Shown here: piece after piece, positions 54,968 through 63,698 of the stretch | Position numbering within the stretch: position 1 is the first letter of the stretch | Layout: the number at the start of each line of letters is the position of its first letter | Source of the DNA: Pseudomonadota bacterium | Lineage (GTDB): Bacteria; Pseudomonadota; Alphaproteobacteria; Rhizobiales; Beijerinckiaceae | NCBI GenBank assembly: GCA_023426505.1 | Contig: JAFAAP010000256.1 | Location: 8,041-72,040, forward strand | Length of the DNA stretch: 64,000 bases | Direction of reading: 5' to 3' | Translations under genes and position numbers: made by a program | The notes under the pieces: model-generated | Database searches by the model: none | Told to the model about the DNA's origin: nothing | What the model saw: the letters and a program-made list of their open reading frames with translations, nothing else

Positions 54968-56278
54968 TTAGCGGCTGACGGAGCGCTCGAACTGACGCAG
55001 GATCTGGTTGCTGCGGTTCACGGCGGCGTCAAGCGCGTCCTTGGCGGGCTTCTGGCCTGCGAGGGCGGACTCGATCTCCTCCGAGATCACGTCGCGGATC
55101 TGCACCATGTTGCCGAAGCGCAGGCCGCGGGAGTTCTCGGTCGGCTCCTTGTTGGTGAGCTCGATCAGAGGGGTCTGGAGGACCGGGTTCTTCTCATAGA
55201 AGCCGGACGCCTTGGTCTTCTCGTAGGCCGCCTTGGTGATCGGCAGGTAGCCCGACTCCTGGTGGAGCTTGGCCTGGCGATCCGTGTCGGACAGGAACGT
55301 GAAGAACTTGGCGACGCCCTTGTACTCGTCGGCCGACTTGCCGCCCATGACCCAGAGCGAGGCGCCGCCGATGATGGAGTTCTGGGGAGCGCCCTGAACG
55401 TCCGGATAATACGGCATCGGCACCGAGGTGTAGTCGAACTTGGCGTTCGCCTTCACGTTGCCGTAGAAGCCCGACGAGGTCAGGAAGATCGCGCATTCAC
55501 CCGAGGTGAAGCGGCCCTCGGAGCGGCTGTCGCGGCCCGAATAGTCGTAGGTCTTGTCCTTCTGCAGGTCGATGAGGTTCTGCAGGTGCTTCACGTGCAG
55601 CGGAGAGTTGAACTTCATCTCCGTGTCGAAGCCGTCGAGACCGTTGGCCTTGGTGGCCATCGGCACGTTGTGCCAGGCCGAGAACTGCTCGACGTTCGCC
55701 CAGCTCGCCCAGGCGTTCGAGAAGCCGCAGGTGTTGTGGCCGGCGGCCTTCAGCTTCTTGCCGGCCTCGAACACCTCGGGCCAGGTCTTCGGAATCTCGT
55801 TGACGCCGGCCTTCTTCAGCTCGTCCTTGTTGATCCACATGCCCATCGAGGAGGAGTTGAACGGGAACGAGAGCATCTCGCCCTTGGCCGTCGAGTAGTA
55901 GCCGGTGATCGCCGGCAGGTAGGCCTGCGGGTCGAACTTCTCGCCGGCTTCCTTCATCATCTCGTGGACGGGCTTGATGGCGCCGCGGGCGCCCATCATG
56001 GTCGCCGTGCCGACCTCGAAGACCTGGAGGATGTGGGGGGCGTTGCCCGCGCGGAACGCGGCGATGCCGGCGTTCAGGGTGTCGGCATACTGGCCCTTGT
56101 AGCTGACGACGACCTTGTAGTCCTTCTGGGAGGCGTTGAACTCCTCGGCCAGCCGGTTCACGACGTCGTTGTTGGCGCCCGTCATGGCGTGCCACCACTG
56201 AATTTCCGTCTGCGCGAACGCGGACGTGCTCGTCGCAAGGCCGACGGCCAGAGCGGCGAGGAAGGACTTATTCTTCAT
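54968..56278 (-). CDS. ugpB: sn-glycerol-3-phosphate periplasmic binding protein UgpB
   Basis: 436 residues, signal peptide about 1-22 (ending TSAFAQ). The mature start TEIQWWHAMTGANNDVVNRLAEEFN is close to UgpB (WWH motif for the polar head group), and the later FTSGECAIFLTSSGFYG and ASLWVMGGKSADEYKGVAKFF blocks fit. ATG at 56278 with GGGAGAG upstream; a TTG two codons earlier is possible. Binds glycerol-3-phosphate and passes it to UgpAE. Confidence 0.9.
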   Translation of the reverse strand: MKNKSFLAALAVGLATSTSAFAQTEIQWWHAMTGANNDVVNRLAEEFNASQKDYKVVVSYKGQYADTLNAGIAAFRAGNAPHILQVFEVGTATMMGARGAIKPVHEMMKEAGEKFDPQAYLPAITGYYSTAKGEMLSFPFNSSSMGMWINKDELKKAGVNEIPKTWPEVFEAGKKLKAAGHNTCGFSNAWASWANVEQFSAWHNVPMATKANGLDGFDTEMKFNSPLHVKHLQNLIDLQKDKTYDYSGRDSRSEGRFTSGECAIFLTSSGFYGNVKANAKFDYTSVPMPYYPDVQGAPQNSIIGGASLWVMGGKSADEYKGVAKFFTFLSDTDRQAKLHQESGYLPITKAAYEKTKASGFYEKNPVLQTPLIELTNKEPTENSRGLRFGNMVQIRDVISEEIESALAGQKPAKDALDAAVNRSNQILRQFERSVSR

Positions 56279-56433
56279 ATCCAATCTCTCCCATAGTCAT
56301 CCCCCTAGAGGATGTTCTTGTCGTTCATCACCCCTGCGTAAAGGCCGGATGACATTTCCATGACGAAATCATGACAAGCATAGCCGGCTCTAAAATGGAA
56401 GCCCTTTCCTTCAGCAGGCTTAACGTCCGCCGG

Positions 56434-56459
56434 GGAACAGGCCGGAGCGGCCATTCGTT
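56434..56459 (+). promoter_or_regulatory. EcfG-type general stress promoter
   Basis: GGAAC (56434-56438), exactly 17 bp, CGTT (56456-56459). This matches the alphaproteobacterial sigma-EcfG consensus (GGAAC-N16/17-CGTT) and sits 32 bp upstream of a stress-protein-like gene. A GGGTATACCC palindrome at 56464-56473 lies between promoter and gene. Confidence 0.7.
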
Positions 56460-56490
56460 GAATGGGTATACCCAAACGGAAAGCGTTCCC

Positions 56491-57159
56491 ATGCCCCGCA
56501 TCGTCACGGCCTTGTTCCAGGATCACTCCCAGGCCCACCAGGCTCTTCAGGCCCTCATGGAGATGGGCATCGCGCAGTCTCACATCACCGCGATCGGGTT
56601 CTCGGAGGCCCGCGAGGTCTCCTCGATCTCGGGGTTCCGCAGCCTGACTCCCTCCGACGATGCCCGCGGCGAGATCGGTCACCTCGACCTGCCGCAATCC
56701 GACCTGCGCCTGTTCGAGAGGAAATTGCGACAGGGTTGCGCGCTCATCGCCGCGCGCGTCGACCGGGACAGGCTCGACGAGGCCGTGCGGGTCCTCGAGA
56801 TGTTCGACCCGCTCGATCTCGACAGCGAGACGCGGGAGGCGGTCGGGGATCGATCCTCCGGAGCCGATACCGGCGCGCCGCTCGGCGCGGGGCTGACCGC
56901 CGGCGCCACGGCCGGCATGACGAACGCCGACGCCCTCCCGGGCATGGGAACCCTGACGAACGCCACCGACGAGCTCGGAACCGCCGACCTCGGGGCCGGG
57001 AACACGACGGCGACCGGGGACCGCCGCGACACGGAGCGCGCCGACCGCCCCGGCGTCAACGAGCTGAATGCCCCGTCGACGCCGCCGGCGCCGCGGTCCG
57101 GCCCGTTCCAGCGTCACCTCAACCAGGGCAGCCGGGTGCGGATCTACGGCAGGGACTGA
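56491..57159 (+). CDS. general stress protein 17M-like (YflT domain) with long variable tail
   Basis: 222 residues. Residues about 1-95 (PRIVTALFQDHSQAHQALQALMEMGIAQSHITAIGFS, GCALIAARVDRDRLDEAVRVLEMF) resemble the YflT/GSP17M heat- and stress-induced domain found in many bacteria. The rest is low-complexity Gly/Thr/Ala-rich (about 120-200) and probably disordered. An EcfG-type promoter upstream supports expression under general stress. Start at the ATG at 56491. Molecular role unknown. Confidence 0.7.
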   Translation: MPRIVTALFQDHSQAHQALQALMEMGIAQSHITAIGFSEAREVSSISGFRSLTPSDDARGEIGHLDLPQSDLRLFERKLRQGCALIAARVDRDRLDEAVRVLEMFDPLDLDSETREAVGDRSSGADTGAPLGAGLTAGATAGMTNADALPGMGTLTNATDELGTADLGAGNTTATGDRRDTERADRPGVNELNAPSTPPAPRSGPFQRHLNQGSRVRIYGRD

Positions 57160-57162
57160 GGT

Positions 57163-57254
57163 TCAGAGCAGTCTCCGGCGAAGTGGATCCGGTTCGCCGC
57201 CGGAAAATGCGGCATGCCGAAGAGAAGAGCTGATTCCACTCATGTGGAATCAGC
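57163..57254. repeat. palindromic repeat related to 10444-10493
   Basis: Contains AGAGCA and AAGTGGATCCGGTT, diverged from the core of the element at 10444, followed by a perfect 11-bp hairpin GCTGATTCCAC (57229-57239) / GTGGAATCAGC (57244-57254). It separates two convergent genes and could aid termination, though no T-run follows. Confidence 0.6.
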
Positions 57255-57262
57255 CTGAAGCC

Positions 57263-58471
57263 TCAAATCACGTTGCGTTCGAGCAGGGGACGATTGGCCA
57301 GCACGCGCTCGTAACCGAGCTCCGACAGGTCGAGCGTCCGGTAGCCCCCGTCCACGATCAGCTCGGACAGGCCGCGGCCGATGGCGGGCGCCTGCTGCAG
57401 GCCGTGGCCCGAGAAGCCGTTGCAGAGAAGGAAGTTCTCGATCCCGCCCGCGGGACCGATGATGGCGTTGTGGTCGAGGAGGCACATGTCGTAGGGGCCT
57501 GACCAGGCACGGCCGGGCTTGATCGCCTCGAAGGCCGGCACGCGATGGGCGAGCGACGGCCAGATGAACTCCTCGAAGAACGAGAAGTCGATCTCCTGGG
57601 TGGCGGGATCCTCGTCGTGCCAGTCGGGATCGACGTCGGCCTCGGGCGAGGCGCCGCAGATGAAGTTGCCCTCCCCTTCCGGGCGCACATAGGCGCCGGA
57701 GGTGTCGATGAGGAGCGGACAGTTGTGGACCGGCCCGCGGCAGCCGAAGGTGAAGACGTAGCGGCGCTTCGCCTGGACCGGGATGTCGAGCCCCGCTTTT
57801 GCCGCGAGCGCCCGTCCGCCGGACCCGGCGCAGTTCACGAGCGTTCCGCAGGCGATGCGGGTGCCGTCCTTGAGGCGCAAGGCCACGACCCTGCTGCCTT
57901 CGCGCTCGACCTCCGCGACCTCGCCCTTCACGTATTCGGCCCCGAGCGAGCGCGCCTTCTTGCGGAAGGCCTGGAGCAGGCCCCAGCCGTCGAACCAGCC
58001 CTCGCCGGACCGGCCCCAGGTGCCGACCGCGAGGTCCTCCACGTTGAGCCAGGGGAAGCGCTCCTTCAGGGCCGGCGGGTCTAGGAGCAGGATGTCGGCG
58101 CCTTCAGCCGCCTGGAGCGCCTGGTTCTCCCTCAGCACCGGCGCGCCGGCCTCCGTCGCGCAGTAGAGATAGCCGCCCTCCTTCAGGTCGATCGCCGGCC
58201 GCTCGCCGTCGACCGCGAGGTGCTCGCCGATATTGCGCAGGAACTGGATTCCATAGAGCGAGATCCGGATGTTCACGGCGCTCGAATATTGCTGCCGGAT
58301 GGAGGCGGCCGAGAGCGCCGAGGCGGAGAGCTGGTAGGTCGGGTCCTTCTCGACCACGATGACCCGCCCCTTGAAGCCCGGATGGGACAGCAGGTGATAG
58401 GCGGTCGACGAGCCCATGACGGCGCCGCCGACGATCACGACATCGGCCTGGAGGGAAGCTGTGGAAGTCAT
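57263..58471 (-). CDS. FAD-dependent oxidoreductase of the glycine/D-amino acid oxidase (DAO) family
   Basis: 402 residues. FAD-binding GGAVMGSSTAYHLL near residues 15-28, VIVVEKD and the C-terminal NFLLCNGFSGHGLQQAPAIGRGLSEL block mark the DAO/sarcosine-oxidase-beta group. These enzymes oxidise the C-N bond of amino acids or N-methyl amines. Overlaps the Lrp gene by 4 bp and so is directly linked to it; divergent from a lysine-dehydrogenase-like gene. Candidates include a D-amino acid, pipecolate or saccharopine-type substrate, none proven. Confidence 0.82.
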   Translation of the reverse strand: MTSTASLQADVVIVGGAVMGSSTAYHLLSHPGFKGRVIVVEKDPTYQLSASALSAASIRQQYSSAVNIRISLYGIQFLRNIGEHLAVDGERPAIDLKEGGYLYCATEAGAPVLRENQALQAAEGADILLLDPPALKERFPWLNVEDLAVGTWGRSGEGWFDGWGLLQAFRKKARSLGAEYVKGEVAEVEREGSRVVALRLKDGTRIACGTLVNCAGSGGRALAAKAGLDIPVQAKRRYVFTFGCRGPVHNCPLLIDTSGAYVRPEGEGNFICGASPEADVDPDWHDEDPATQEIDFSFFEEFIWPSLAHRVPAFEAIKPGRAWSGPYDMCLLDHNAIIGPAGGIENFLLCNGFSGHGLQQAPAIGRGLSELIVDGGYRTLDLSELGYERVLANRPLLERNVI

Positions 58472-58896
58472 CGTTCGAACTTCGTTGAGAGGATGATGGA
58501 GGACTGGGTGCGCTCCACGCCTTCGAGCGCGCCGATCCGGTCGATGGCGGCGTCGAGGGAGGGAACGTCCTCGGCCTCTACCACCGCCAGCAGATCAAAG
58601 ACACCCGCGACCGAGTGAAGCGCGCGCAATTCTGGCATGCGCTGGAGCGCCGACACGACCCCGCCCGACGCTTTGGGGGCCACCACGATGGTGACGTGGG
58701 CGCGCACCATGCGGCGGCTGACCTCCTCGGCGAGACGCACGGTGTAGCCGACGATGACGCCCCGCCGCTCCAGGCTCTCGACCCGGGCCTGGACGGTCGT
58801 CCGCGACAGGTTGAGGCGCCGGGCGGCTTCGGCGTGGCCGATGCGGGCGTTCTCGCGCAGGAGCGCCACCAGGGCGCGGTCGGTGGGGTCGAGCAT
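58468..58896 (-). CDS. Lrp/AsnC family transcriptional regulator
   Basis: 142 residues: HTH (about 3-60; GHAEAARRLNLSRTTVQARVESLERRGVI) and RAM/AsnC ligand domain (about 65-140; VTIVVAPK, HSVAGVFDLLAVVEAED). ATG at 58896; a GTG one codon earlier is possible. The RAM domain usually senses an amino acid; position suggests lysine or a derivative. A palindrome immediately upstream may be its operator. Confidence 0.9.
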   Translation of the reverse strand: MLDPTDRALVALLRENARIGHAEAARRLNLSRTTVQARVESLERRGVIVGYTVRLAEEVSRRMVRAHVTIVVAPKASGGVVSALQRMPELRALHSVAGVFDLLAVVEAEDVPSLDAAIDRIGALEGVERTQSSIILSTKFER

Positions 58897-58899
58897 CAC

Positions 58900-58913
58900 T
58901 ATGACCAGTCATA
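58900..58913. promoter_or_regulatory. candidate Lrp operator
   Basis: Perfect 14-bp palindrome TATGAC-CA-GTCATA, three bases upstream of the lrp start codon and about 100 bp from the divergent lysine-dehydrogenase-like gene, a position suited to autoregulation and control of both transcripts. Confidence 0.5.
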
Positions 58914-59012
58914 ACGGCATTTCGCCGAAACCTAATGGGCTTTCCGTCAACCTGTCTATGGCGTTCTGCAGCCGCCTGCCTTTTTCTCTCCTTAACCAAC
59001 AGGGAGATCCAT

Positions 59013-60140
59013 ATGCATTCGATTCTCGTCATCGGCGCCGGCAAGATCGGCTCCACCATCGCCGACATGCTTCATGAGACGAGCGACTATGCCGTGACGG
59101 TGGCGGACGGCTCGGCCGACGCCCTGGCGGCCGTGGCGCGGGACGGGATCAAGACGGTTCAGCTCGACTTCAACGATGCGGTCGCCCTCCAGAACGCCCT
59201 CAAGGGCCATGACGCCGTGCTGAGCGCCGCGCCCTATCACCTGACCGGCCACGTGGCGCAAGCCGCGCGCCTCGCCAACGTGCACTATTTCGACCTGACC
59301 GAGGACGTCGCGACTACGAAGATGGTGAAGGAGCTGGCCGAGGGCGCCGCCACGGCCTTCATCCCGCAATGCGGCCTCGCGCCGGGCTTCATCTCGATCG
59401 TCGCCCACGACATCGCCCGCCGGTTCGACAAGCTCGACACCGTGCGCCTGCGCGTCGGCGCCCTGCCGCAGTATCCGTCGAACGCCCTCTCCTACAACCT
59501 CACCTGGAGCACGGACGGCGTCATCAACGAGTACATCGAGCGCTGCGAGGCCGTCGTCGACGGCAAGCTGCGCGAGGTGCCGGCCATGGAGGAGCTCGAG
59601 GAGTTCTCCCTCGACGGCACCCGCTACGAGGCCTTCAACACCTCGGGCGGCCTCGGCACCCTGTGCGAGACCCTCGAAGGCCAGGTCCGGAGCCTGAACT
59701 ACAAGACCATCCGCTACCCGGGCCACTGCGCCCTCATGCGCGTCCTGCTCAACGACCTGCAGCTGCGCAACCGCCGCGAGGTCCTGAAGGACATCCTGGA
59801 GAACGCCGTGCCGGCCACCATGCAGGACATGGTCATCGTGTTCGTGACCGTGACGGGCGAGCGCGGCGGGCGGCACGTGCAGGAAACCTATGCCCGCAAG
59901 GTCTACGGTCAGAAGGTCGCCGGCGTCCAGCGCACGGCCATCCAGGTGACCACCGCGGCCGGCATCTGCGCCATGCTCGACCTTCTGGTCGCGGGCAAGC
60001 TGCCGAAGAAGGGCTTCGTCCGCCAGGAGGAGATCGACCTCGACACGTTCCTGGCCAACCGCTTCGGCCGCGTCTACGCGGGCGAGCTCCTGGAAGGCGA
60101 GGACGGCACCGCAGCAAAGAAGCTCGTCGCCGTCGCATGA
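59013..60140 (+). CDS. saccharopine dehydrogenase-family enzyme, probable L-lysine 6-dehydrogenase
   Basis: 375 residues. Rossmann motif G8-A-G10-K-I-G13; FIPQCGLAPGFISIVAHDIA, YEAFNTSGGLGTLCETL and LNYKTIRYPGHCALMRVLL blocks match lysine 6-dehydrogenases, which share this fold with saccharopine reductases. The reaction would be lysine + NAD to 2-aminoadipate semialdehyde and ammonia. An ALDH7-type dehydrogenase for that product lies next. ATG at 59013 follows AGGGAGATCC; an upstream extension to 58935 is not family-like. Saccharopine reductase remains an alternative. Confidence 0.75.
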   Translation: MHSILVIGAGKIGSTIADMLHETSDYAVTVADGSADALAAVARDGIKTVQLDFNDAVALQNALKGHDAVLSAAPYHLTGHVAQAARLANVHYFDLTEDVATTKMVKELAEGAATAFIPQCGLAPGFISIVAHDIARRFDKLDTVRLRVGALPQYPSNALSYNLTWSTDGVINEYIERCEAVVDGKLREVPAMEELEEFSLDGTRYEAFNTSGGLGTLCETLEGQVRSLNYKTIRYPGHCALMRVLLNDLQLRNRREVLKDILENAVPATMQDMVIVFVTVTGERGGRHVQETYARKVYGQKVAGVQRTAIQVTTAAGICAMLDLLVAGKLPKKGFVRQEEIDLDTFLANRFGRVYAGELLEGEDGTAAKKLVAVA

Positions 60141-60147
60141 CGATTAG

Positions 60148-60186
60148 GACTAGGCTCCCCTTCGCCGGAAGCGGGAGCTTAGTCCG
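60148..60186 (+). terminator. hairpin after the lysine-dehydrogenase-like gene
   Basis: Arms 60148-60160 and 60174-60186 give a 13-bp stem with one G-T pair, 8 bp past the stop codon. No T-run follows, so termination may be partial and allow read-through into the aldehyde dehydrogenase gene. Confidence 0.55.
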
Positions 60187-60254
60187 GCATTGTTCCGATT
60201 TTGCATGATCCTATTCGGGAAAAGCAGTTCCCATATTTCATGGACATGCCTTAA

Positions 60255-60278
60255 GACGGTGGCAAGAAGGCCACCGTC
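60255..60278 (+). promoter_or_regulatory. hairpin in the aldehyde dehydrogenase leader
   Basis: Perfect 9-bp stem GACGGTGGC (60255-60263) / GCCACCGTC (60270-60278) with a 6-base loop, 77 bp before the aldehyde dehydrogenase start. It may end upstream transcripts or regulate the leader; no T-run follows. Confidence 0.4.
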
Positions 60279-60355
60279 CGTCTCGTTCAACGACACGCGA
60301 GGGTGGCGGGCTTGAGAAACGAGAGCCCGAACCCGCATCCCCATGGGAGATTGAC

Positions 60356-61921
60356 ATGTCCGCCCGCGATCAAGCCGCCCTCAAATCCGTTCCCGCCGCT
60401 CCCGCGACCGTCGCGGAGGAAGCGCGCGCCATCCTGTCCCGCCTGGGCGTTCCCGACAGCGTCTTCGCCCCGACTGGCCGCCCGGCCGTGTCGCCGATCA
60501 CCGGCGAGACCATCGTGCACGTCCGCGAGACCACGCCCGACGAGGCCAAGGCCGCCATCGGCCGGGCCGACGCCGCCTTCAAGGCCTGGCGCAAGCTGCC
60601 GGCGCCTAAGCGCGGCGAGTTCGTGCGCCTCATCGGCGAGGAGCTGCGCGCGGCAAAGGACGACCTCGGCCGCCTCGTGACGCTCGAAGCCGGCAAGGTC
60701 ACCTCCGAAGGCCTCGGCGAGGTCCAGGAGATGATCGACATCTGCGACTTCGCAGTCGGCCTCTCCCGCCAGCTCTACGGCCTCACCATCGCGACCGAGC
60801 GCGCCGACCACCGCATGATGGAGACCTGGCATCCGCTCGGCGTCTGCGGCGTGATCTCGGCCTTCAACTTCCCGGTGGCCGTGTGGTCCTGGAACGCGGC
60901 GCTCGCCTTCGTGTGCGGCGACTCGGTGGTGTGGAAGCCCTCCGAGAAGACCCTGCTGACCGCGCTCGCGACGCAAGCCATCGTCGAGCGCGCCGCCAAG
61001 CGCTTCGGCGGCGTGCCGGAGGGCCTGTCCGAGGTGCTGCTCGGCGGCCGCGAGATCGGCGAGATCCTGGTCGAGGACCACCGCGTGCCGGTTCTCTCCG
61101 CCACCGGCTCCACCGCCATGGGCCGTCAGGTCGGCCCGAAGCTCGCGGCGCGCTTCGCCCGCGCGATCCTGGAGCTCGGCGGCAACAACGCCGCCATCGT
61201 GGCGCCTTCCGCCGATCTCGACCTGGCGCTGCGCGGCATCGCGTTCGCCGCCATGGGCACGGCGGGCCAGCGCTGCACGACCCTGCGCCGCCTCTTCGTG
61301 CATGACAGCGTCTATGACCAGCTCGTGCCTCGCCTGAAGAAGGTCTATTCGAGCGTGAAGATCGGCGACCCGCGCGCCGAGGGCGTGCTCGTCGGCCCGC
61401 TGATCGACAAGTCCGCCTTCGACGGCATGGAGCGGGCCCTCGACGAGGCGCGCGCCGCCGGCGGAACCGTCCATGGCGGCGGACGCTACACGGACGGCGC
61501 CTGCGCGGACGGCTACTACGCCCGTCCGGCCCTGGTCGAGATGCCGGAGCAGACCGGCCCGGTGCTGCGCGAGACCTTCGCGCCGATCCTGTACGTGATG
61601 CGCTATTCCGACTTCGACCAAGTGCTCGAGCAGCACAACGCGGTCGGCGCGGGTCTCTCCTCGTCGGTCTTCACCCTCGACATGCGCGAGGCCGAGAGCT
61701 TCATCTCGGTGGCGGGCTCGGATTGCGGCATCGCCAACGTGAACATCGGCCCCTCGGGCGCCGAGATCGGCGGCGCGTTCGGCGGCGAGAAGGAGACGGG
61801 CGGCGGCCGCGAGGCGGGCTCGGATTCCTGGAAGGCCTACATGCGCCGCGCCACCAACACGATCAACTACGGCAAGACGCTGCCGCTCGCCCAGGGCGTC
61901 AAGTTCGACGTCGACGCCTGA
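60356..61921 (+). CDS. amaB: aldehyde dehydrogenase ALDH7-type, probable 2-aminoadipate semialdehyde dehydrogenase
   Basis: 521 residues. Catalytic Cys307 (AGQRCTTLRRL) and Glu273 (LELGGNNA); FNFPVAVWSWNAALAFVCGDSVVWKPSE and the long antiquitin-like ends (NVNIGPSGAEIGGAFGGEKETGGGREAGSDSWKAYMRR) place it in the ALDH7/antiquitin group, which oxidises 2-aminoadipate semialdehyde to 2-aminoadipate. Directly downstream of the lysine-dehydrogenase-like gene, which would make that semialdehyde. ATG at 60356 follows GGGAGA. Confidence 0.85.
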   Translation: MSARDQAALKSVPAAPATVAEEARAILSRLGVPDSVFAPTGRPAVSPITGETIVHVRETTPDEAKAAIGRADAAFKAWRKLPAPKRGEFVRLIGEELRAAKDDLGRLVTLEAGKVTSEGLGEVQEMIDICDFAVGLSRQLYGLTIATERADHRMMETWHPLGVCGVISAFNFPVAVWSWNAALAFVCGDSVVWKPSEKTLLTALATQAIVERAAKRFGGVPEGLSEVLLGGREIGEILVEDHRVPVLSATGSTAMGRQVGPKLAARFARAILELGGNNAAIVAPSADLDLALRGIAFAAMGTAGQRCTTLRRLFVHDSVYDQLVPRLKKVYSSVKIGDPRAEGVLVGPLIDKSAFDGMERALDEARAAGGTVHGGGRYTDGACADGYYARPALVEMPEQTGPVLRETFAPILYVMRYSDFDQVLEQHNAVGAGLSSSVFTLDMREAESFISVAGSDCGIANVNIGPSGAEIGGAFGGEKETGGGREAGSDSWKAYMRRATNTINYGKTLPLAQGVKFDVDA

Positions 61922-61942
61922 GCAGCAGGTTCCTAAACACCG

Positions 61943-61977
61943 GGGCGGAGCACCGAAGGGTTCTCCGCCCTTCTCTT
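61943..61977 (+). terminator. intrinsic terminator after the aldehyde dehydrogenase gene
   Basis: Perfect 8-bp stem GGGCGGAG (61943-61950) / CTCCGCCC (61963-61970), 12-base loop, then TTCTCTT. It separates the aldehyde dehydrogenase from the ThDP enzyme gene, which may therefore have its own promoter or depend on read-through. Confidence 0.7.
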
Positions 61978-62004
61978 ACCAACGTCCAGCATCGCGAGCC
62001 TTCC

Positions 62005-63684
62005 ATGACAGCGCCCTCCCGCACCGGCGGCCAGATCCTTGTCGATCAACTGACCCTGCATGGGGTCGATCACATCTTCTGCGTTCCGGGCGAGAGCTAT
62101 CTGGCGGCGCTCGACGCGCTCCACGACGCGAACATCGCCGTCACGGTCTGCCGCCAGGAAGGCGGCGCGGCCATGATGGCGGAGGCCTACGGCAAGCTCA
62201 CCGGCCGGCCGGGCATCTGCTTCGTGACCCGCGGCCCCGGCGCCACCAACGCCTCGCCGGGTATCCACATCGCCAAGCAGGACTCGACCCCGATGATCCT
62301 GTTCGTCGGCCAGATCGAGCGCGGCATGCGCGAGCGCGAGGCCTTCCAGGAGCTCGACTACCGCGCCGCCTTCGGACCGCTCGCCAAATGGGCCACGGAG
62401 GTGGACGATCCGGCGCGCTTCCCCGAGATCGTCTCGCGCGCCTTCCACGTGGCGACGAGCGGGCGCCCCGGCCCCGTCGTCATCGCCCTGCCCGAGGACG
62501 TGCTGACCGAGATGGCGGACGTGGCCGACGCGCCGCGCTACCAAGCGGTCGAGACCCATCCCGGCCTGAACCAGATGGCCGAGCTGCAGAAGCTCCTGCA
62601 CGGGGCCGAGCGCCCGGTCGTGCTGTTGGGCGGAAGCCGTTGGTCGGAGACCGCCGTGCAGCGCTTCGTGCGCTTCGCCGAGCGCTTCGAGCTGCCGGTC
62701 GCCTGCACGTTCCGCCGCCAGATGCTGTTTCCGGCCGATCACCCGTCCTATATCGGCGACCTCGGCCTCGGGGTGAACCCGAAGCTTCTCGCGCGCATCA
62801 AGGACGCGGACCTCATCCTGATGGTCGGCGGGCGCCTGTCCGAGATCCCGAGCCAGGGCTACACGCTCCTCGACATCCCGAATGTCCGCCAGAAGCTGGT
62901 GCACGTGCATCCCGACCCGAGCGAGCTCGGCCGGGTCTACGCGCCGCATCTCGCCATCAACGCCTCGCCGGTCGCGTTCACGGCGGCGCTCGAAGGCGTT
63001 CACCCGCCGGCCTCGCTGCCCTGGAGCGACGGCACCAAGGCCGCGCACGAAGCCTATCTCGCCTGGAGCGACCCGACGGCGATCCGCCATGCGGGCGCGT
63101 TCCAGATGGGCGAGGTCATGACGCATCTGCGCGAGGTTCTTCCCACCGACACGATCTTCTGCAACGGCGCCGGCAACTTCGCCACCTGGGTGCACCGCTT
63201 CTGGCCCTTCCGCCACTACGGCACGCAGCTCGCCCCGACCTCCGGCTCCATGGGCTACGGCGTGCCGGCCGCGGTCGGCGCCAAGCGCATCCGGCCGGAG
63301 ACGCCCGTGGTGGTGTTCGCGGGCGACGGCGACTTCCTCATGAACGGGCAGGAATTCGCCACCGCCGTGCAATACGACCTGCCGATCCTGGTGATCCTGC
63401 TCGACAACGGCATGTACGGCACGATCCGCATGCACCAGGAGCGCGAATATCCCGGCCGCGTTTCGGCCACCATGCTGAAGAACCCGGACTTCGCGGCTTA
63501 TGCCAAGGCCTTCGGCGGCTACGGCGAGCGGGTGACGACGTCGGAAGAGTTCGGCCCCGCCCTGCAGCGGGCGCTCACCTCGAGCAAGCCGGCGATCCTC
63601 CACTGCGTGATCGATCCGGAAGCCATCACGCCGAGCATGTCGCTCACGGCGATCCGCGAGAAGGCGCTGGCGGGGAAAGCCTAA
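62005..63684 (+). CDS. thiamine diphosphate-dependent enzyme, acetolactate synthase-like
   Basis: 559 residues. Catalytic Glu52 (RQEGGAAMMAEAYGKLTGRPG), ThDP/Mg motif GDGDFLMNGQEFATAVQY from about 440 and ILLDNGMYGTIRMHQ. All three domains (Pyr, middle, PP) are present. Acetolactate synthase-like enzymes cleave or decarboxylate 2-oxo acids; this one lacks a small-subunit gene and sits in a catabolic region, so a peripheral role such as a 2-oxo acid decarboxylase is likely. Link to lysine breakdown is by position only. ATG at 62005. Confidence 0.8.
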   Translation: MTAPSRTGGQILVDQLTLHGVDHIFCVPGESYLAALDALHDANIAVTVCRQEGGAAMMAEAYGKLTGRPGICFVTRGPGATNASPGIHIAKQDSTPMILFVGQIERGMREREAFQELDYRAAFGPLAKWATEVDDPARFPEIVSRAFHVATSGRPGPVVIALPEDVLTEMADVADAPRYQAVETHPGLNQMAELQKLLHGAERPVVLLGGSRWSETAVQRFVRFAERFELPVACTFRRQMLFPADHPSYIGDLGLGVNPKLLARIKDADLILMVGGRLSEIPSQGYTLLDIPNVRQKLVHVHPDPSELGRVYAPHLAINASPVAFTAALEGVHPPASLPWSDGTKAAHEAYLAWSDPTAIRHAGAFQMGEVMTHLREVLPTDTIFCNGAGNFATWVHRFWPFRHYGTQLAPTSGSMGYGVPAAVGAKRIRPETPVVVFAGDGDFLMNGQEFATAVQYDLPILVILLDNGMYGTIRMHQEREYPGRVSATMLKNPDFAAYAKAFGGYGERVTTSEEFGPALQRALTSSKPAILHCVIDPEAITPSMSLTAIREKALAGKA

Positions 63685-63698
63685 AGGTGCAGCCCTTG

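Noticed and set aside
59013..60140. Saccharopine reductase of lysine biosynthesis
   Set aside because: Length, C-terminal blocks and the neighbouring ALDH7 gene fit lysine 6-dehydrogenase better, though the families overlap.
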